From the NCBI GenBank assembly GCA_026994095.1, contig JALWRU010000155.1:1-7082 (forward strand): a stretch of 7,082 nt of DNA, given 5' to 3'. Origin of the DNA: Nitrospira sp. GTDB taxonomy: Bacteria; Nitrospirota; JACRHL01. The notes below the pieces were generated by a model that was not told the DNA's origin, searched no databases, and was given only the letters and a program-made list of their open reading frames with translations. The first letter of the stretch is position 1. Every line of letters begins with the position of its first letter. Below are positions 4,265 through 7,082 of the stretch, in pieces. The position numbers were made by a program, and so were the translations under genes.

Positions 4265-7082
4265 TCCGCCGCATCATTGATTGGTCGCTGGGCAATCGCC
4301 TGCTGGTACTTCTGGCCACAGCATTTCTGCTGGGGGCCGGGGTGTGGGCAATCAAAAACACCGCGCTGGATGCCATTCCCGACCTGTCGGATGTACAGGT
4401 CATTGTATTCACCGAGTTTCCCGGTCAGGCACCGCAGGTGGTGGAGGATCAGGTCACCTATCCGCTCACCACCGCCATGCTGTCGGTACCTTTTGCCAAG
4501 GTGGTGCGGGGGTATTCATTTTTTGGGCTGTCGTTTGTCTATGTGATCTTTGAAGACGGCACCGACATGTACTGGGCGCGTTCGCGGGTGCTGGAGTCGC
4601 TCAACTATGTGGCCGGTCGGCTACCGGAGGGGGTCAACCCGTCACTGGGACCCGACGCCACCGGGGTGGGCTGGATCTATGAATACGCGCTGGTGGACCC
4701 CACCGGTCAGCACGATCTGGCCGAACTGCGTTCGTTGCAGGACTGGTATCTGCGCTACCCGTTACAGACCGTGGACGGGGTCGCGGAAGTGGCCTCGGTG
4801 GGCGGTTTCGTCAAGCAGTATCAGGTAGAGGTCAATCCCCACGCCCTGTCGGCCTTTAACATTCCCCTGTCCAAGGTGAGTGAGGCCATCAAACGCTCCA
4901 ACAACGATGTGGGCGGTCGTCTGATCGAGATGGGCGAAACCGAATACATGGTGCGTGGGTTGGGATATATCCAGTCGCTGGACGATCTGCGTGAGATTCC
5001 GGTGGGGGTGAACCGCAACGGCACACCCATCCGCATTGCCGACATCGCCAATGTGCAGATCGGCCCGGAGTTGCGCCGGGGGGTGGTAGAACTGAACGGC
5101 GAGGGTGAGGTGGCAGGCGGAGTCGTCATCATGCGCTACGGCGAAAATGCTCAGGCCACCATCCGTGGGGTTAAACAGAAGCTGGCGGATTTGTCTGCGG
5201 GTCTGCCAGATGGCGTGCAGATCGTACCGGTCTATGACCGGGGCGACCTGATCCAGCGAGCGGTGGACAACCTCAAGGACAAGTTGCTGGAAGAGTTTTT
5301 GGTGGTGTCGGTGGTGTGTGTGCTGTTTCTGCTGCATGCCCGTTCAGCGCTGGTGGCGATCATCACCTTGCCGCTGGGTATTCTGATCGCCTTTTTGTTG
5401 ATGAAATTTCAGGGCATCAACGCCAACATCATGTCGCTGGGGGGGATTGCCATCGCCCTGGGGGCCATGGTGGACGGGGCCATTGTATTGATTGAAAACG
5501 CCCACAAACATCTGCACGAGGCGGCCAGCCACAAGGGCGGTGCGCTCACCGAAAAGGAGCGCTGGAAGGCGGTGGCCGAGGCCTCCCGCGAGGTGGGTCC
5601 GGCGCTGTTCTTCTCGTTGACCATTATCACCGTGTCGTTCCTGCCGGTGTTCACCTTGCAGGCCCAGGAGGGCCGCCTGTTCAGCCCGCTGGCCTATACC
5701 AAAACCTACGCTATGGGGGCGGCGGCACTGTTGTGCATCACGCTGGTGCCGTTGTTGATGGGGTATCTGATTCGCGGGCGCATCCCGGCGGAACACAACA
5801 ACCCCATCAACCGGGGGCTGACCCGCGTCCATTCGCCGCTGCTTAAAGGGGCGCTGCGCTGGCGTGGCGTGACCCTGCTGCTGGCGGCGCTGGTGCTGGC
5901 CGGGGCGGCCTATCCGGTGTCTAAACTGGGGTCCGAGTTTATGCCGCCGCTGGATGAGGGGGACATCCTCTACATGCCCACCACCTTTCCCGGCATCTCC
6001 ATTACCAAGGCCAAGGAGCTGTTGCAGCAGACCGACAAATTGATCAAGACCTTCCCGGAGGTGCAGACCGTATTCGGCAAGGTCGGGCGGGCTGAGACCG
6101 CCACCGATCCGGCCCCCTTGTCGATGATGGAAACCACCATCCGTTTAAAACCCAAAGAGGAGTGGCCCGACCCGGGTAAAACCACCGCCGAACTGATGCG
6201 CGAGATGGATCAGGCCATTCGCTTTCCCGGCCTGTCCAACGCCTGGACCATGCCCATCAAGACCCGTATTGATATGCTCTCCACCGGTATCAAGACCCCC
6301 ATCGGCATCAAGGTGAGCGGCCCGGATCTGAACGTGCTGGAGCAGCTCTCCAAGCAGATTGAACAGGCCATGAAAACCATCCCGGAGACGTTGTCTGCCT
6401 TTGGCGACCGGGCGGCGGGTGGTTACTACTTCGACTTTGATATTAACCGGGCGGAGGCGGCCCGGTTTGGCCTGACCGTGGGGGATGTGCAGGATGTACT
6501 CAAGTCCGCCGTGGGCGGTATGAACGTCACCCACACGGTGGAGGGGCTGGAGCGCTATCCGGTCAACCTGCGCTATCCACGGGAGTTGCGCGACAACCCG
6601 GAGCAGTTGGCGCGGGTGTTGATCCCCACCCCCACCGGGGTGCAGGTACCGTTGGGGCAGGTGGCCGATATCGCCACTCACCGGGGACCACCCGGCATCA
6701 AGAGCGAAAACGCCCGCCCCAACGCCTGGATCTATGTGGACATCACCACCTCGGATATCGGCGGGTATGTGGCCAGAGCCAAGCAGGTGGTAGCCGAACA
6801 GGTGACCATACCAGCCGGGTACAACCTGGTCTGGTCGGGCCAGTTTGAGTACATGGAGCGGGCTGCCAAACGCTTGAAAATTGTGATCCCGCTGACCTTG
6901 GGGCTGATCTTTCTGTTGCTGTTTTTGAACTTCAGTAACGTGACCGCGCCGTTGGTGGTGATGCTGTCGGTGCCGTTTGCCCTGGTGGGCGGGGTGTGGC
7001 TGGTCTGGTGGCTGGGGTTCAACCTGTCGGTGGCAGTGGCAGTGGGTTTCATTGCGCTGGCGGGGGTGGCGGTAGAGATCGG
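4261..7082 (+). CDS. cusA: CusA-type Cu(I)/Ag(I) efflux RND transporter, 3'-partial
   Basis: The frame is open from GTG 4261 to the right edge: 940 full codons, with about 100 residues missing against E. coli CusA (about 1,047). It is the proton-driven inner-membrane pump, acting as a trimer. TM1 is at about 13-31. The DAIPDLSDVQVIV and FPGQAPQVVEDQVTYPL signatures of heavy-metal RND proteins follow, then LPLGILIAFLL and the TM4 motif NIMSLGGIAIALGAMVDGAI with the proton-relay Asp405. The TM10-type motif FIALAGVAVEIG brings the relay Glu939 just before the edge. The three-Met substrate site of E. coli CusA (M573, M623, M672) and Glu625 appear conserved as Met572 (ILYMPT), Met622 and Glu624 (PLSMMETT) and Met672 (RIDMLSTG). 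Relay positions 271 and 410 are Leu instead of Met. The three-Met site favours Cu(I)/Ag(I) over Zn/Co/Cd. The gene overlaps the adaptor stop by 4 nt. E. coli positions are from memory. Confidence 0.95.
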   Translation, partial: MIRRIIDWSLGNRLLVLLATAFLLGAGVWAIKNTALDAIPDLSDVQVIVFTEFPGQAPQVVEDQVTYPLTTAMLSVPFAKVVRGYSFFGLSFVYVIFEDGTDMYWARSRVLESLNYVAGRLPEGVNPSLGPDATGVGWIYEYALVDPTGQHDLAELRSLQDWYLRYPLQTVDGVAEVASVGGFVKQYQVEVNPHALSAFNIPLSKVSEAIKRSNNDVGGRLIEMGETEYMVRGLGYIQSLDDLREIPVGVNRNGTPIRIADIANVQIGPELRRGVVELNGEGEVAGGVVIMRYGENAQATIRGVKQKLADLSAGLPDGVQIVPVYDRGDLIQRAVDNLKDKLLEEFLVVSVVCVLFLLHARSALVAIITLPLGILIAFLLMKFQGINANIMSLGGIAIALGAMVDGAIVLIENAHKHLHEAASHKGGALTEKERWKAVAEASREVGPALFFSLTIITVSFLPVFTLQAQEGRLFSPLAYTKTYAMGAAALLCITLVPLLMGYLIRGRIPAEHNNPINRGLTRVHSPLLKGALRWRGVTLLLAALVLAGAAYPVSKLGSEFMPPLDEGDILYMPTTFPGISITKAKELLQQTDKLIKTFPEVQTVFGKVGRAETATDPAPLSMMETTIRLKPKEEWPDPGKTTAELMREMDQAIRFPGLSNAWTMPIKTRIDMLSTGIKTPIGIKVSGPDLNVLEQLSKQIEQAMKTIPETLSAFGDRAAGGYYFDFDINRAEAARFGLTVGDVQDVLKSAVGGMNVTHTVEGLERYPVNLRYPRELRDNPEQLARVLIPTPTGVQVPLGQVADIATHRGPPGIKSENARPNAWIYVDITTSDIGGYVARAKQVVAEQVTIPAGYNLVWSGQFEYMERAAKRLKIVIPLTLGLIFLLLFLNFSNVTAPLVVMLSVPFALVGGVWLVWWLGFNLSVAVAVGFIALAGVAVEI

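Noticed and set aside
4821..5832. Several long antisense open frames across cusA
   Set aside because: They are typical shadows of a GC-rich coding strand, with no recognisable domains and with an unbroken, strongly conserved CusA frame opposite.

Overview
The window is GC-rich DNA from a Gram-negative bacterium, most likely a proteobacterium and perhaps a gammaproteobacterium. This rests on outer-membrane, periplasmic and inner-membrane efflux components, G/C-ending codons and general resemblance of the proteins. No gene here fixes the taxon. All convincing genes are on the + strand.

Layout: (1) 1-623, the 3'-terminal part of a trypsin-like (S1C/DegP-type) serine protease gene that enters from upstream. 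It has a complete His-Asp-Ser triad, but the last ~20 codons are thrown out of frame by an apparent one-base insertion near 609; the lost tail is still readable to 678. (2) 679-882, a spacer with a possible promoter and perhaps decayed coding sequence. (3) 883-1278, a small exported protein rich in His, Met and Cys, of the kind often found ahead of copper/silver efflux operons. (4) 1279-1415, a leader with two perfect short inverted repeats. (5) 1416-2738, a TolC-family outer-membrane factor. (6) 2735-4264, a CusB-type periplasmic adaptor with a Met-type metal-binding N-terminus and a C-terminal tail of eight tandem 8-residue Met/His repeats. (7) 4261-7082, a CusA-type heavy-metal RND pump that runs off the right edge after about 940 of roughly 1,050 codons.

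The last three genes overlap by 4 nt at each junction (ATGA and GTGA), so they form a translationally coupled tripartite system. CusA takes up Cu(I)/Ag(I), the adaptor delivers metal and bridges the complex, and the TolC-type channel releases metal outside the cell. The pump keeps the three-methionine substrate site and adjacent Glu of E. coli CusA, which supports a Cu(I)/Ag(I) assignment over Zn/Co/Cd. Several other methionines of the E. coli relay are replaced.

The most unusual element is the adaptor's Met-rich repeat tail. It sits where some homologues carry a fused CusF-like metallochaperone domain, and it resembles in composition the Met-rich octapeptides of CopA/CopB/PcoB-type copper proteins. 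No separate cusF and no cusRS/copRS-type regulator is visible in the window.
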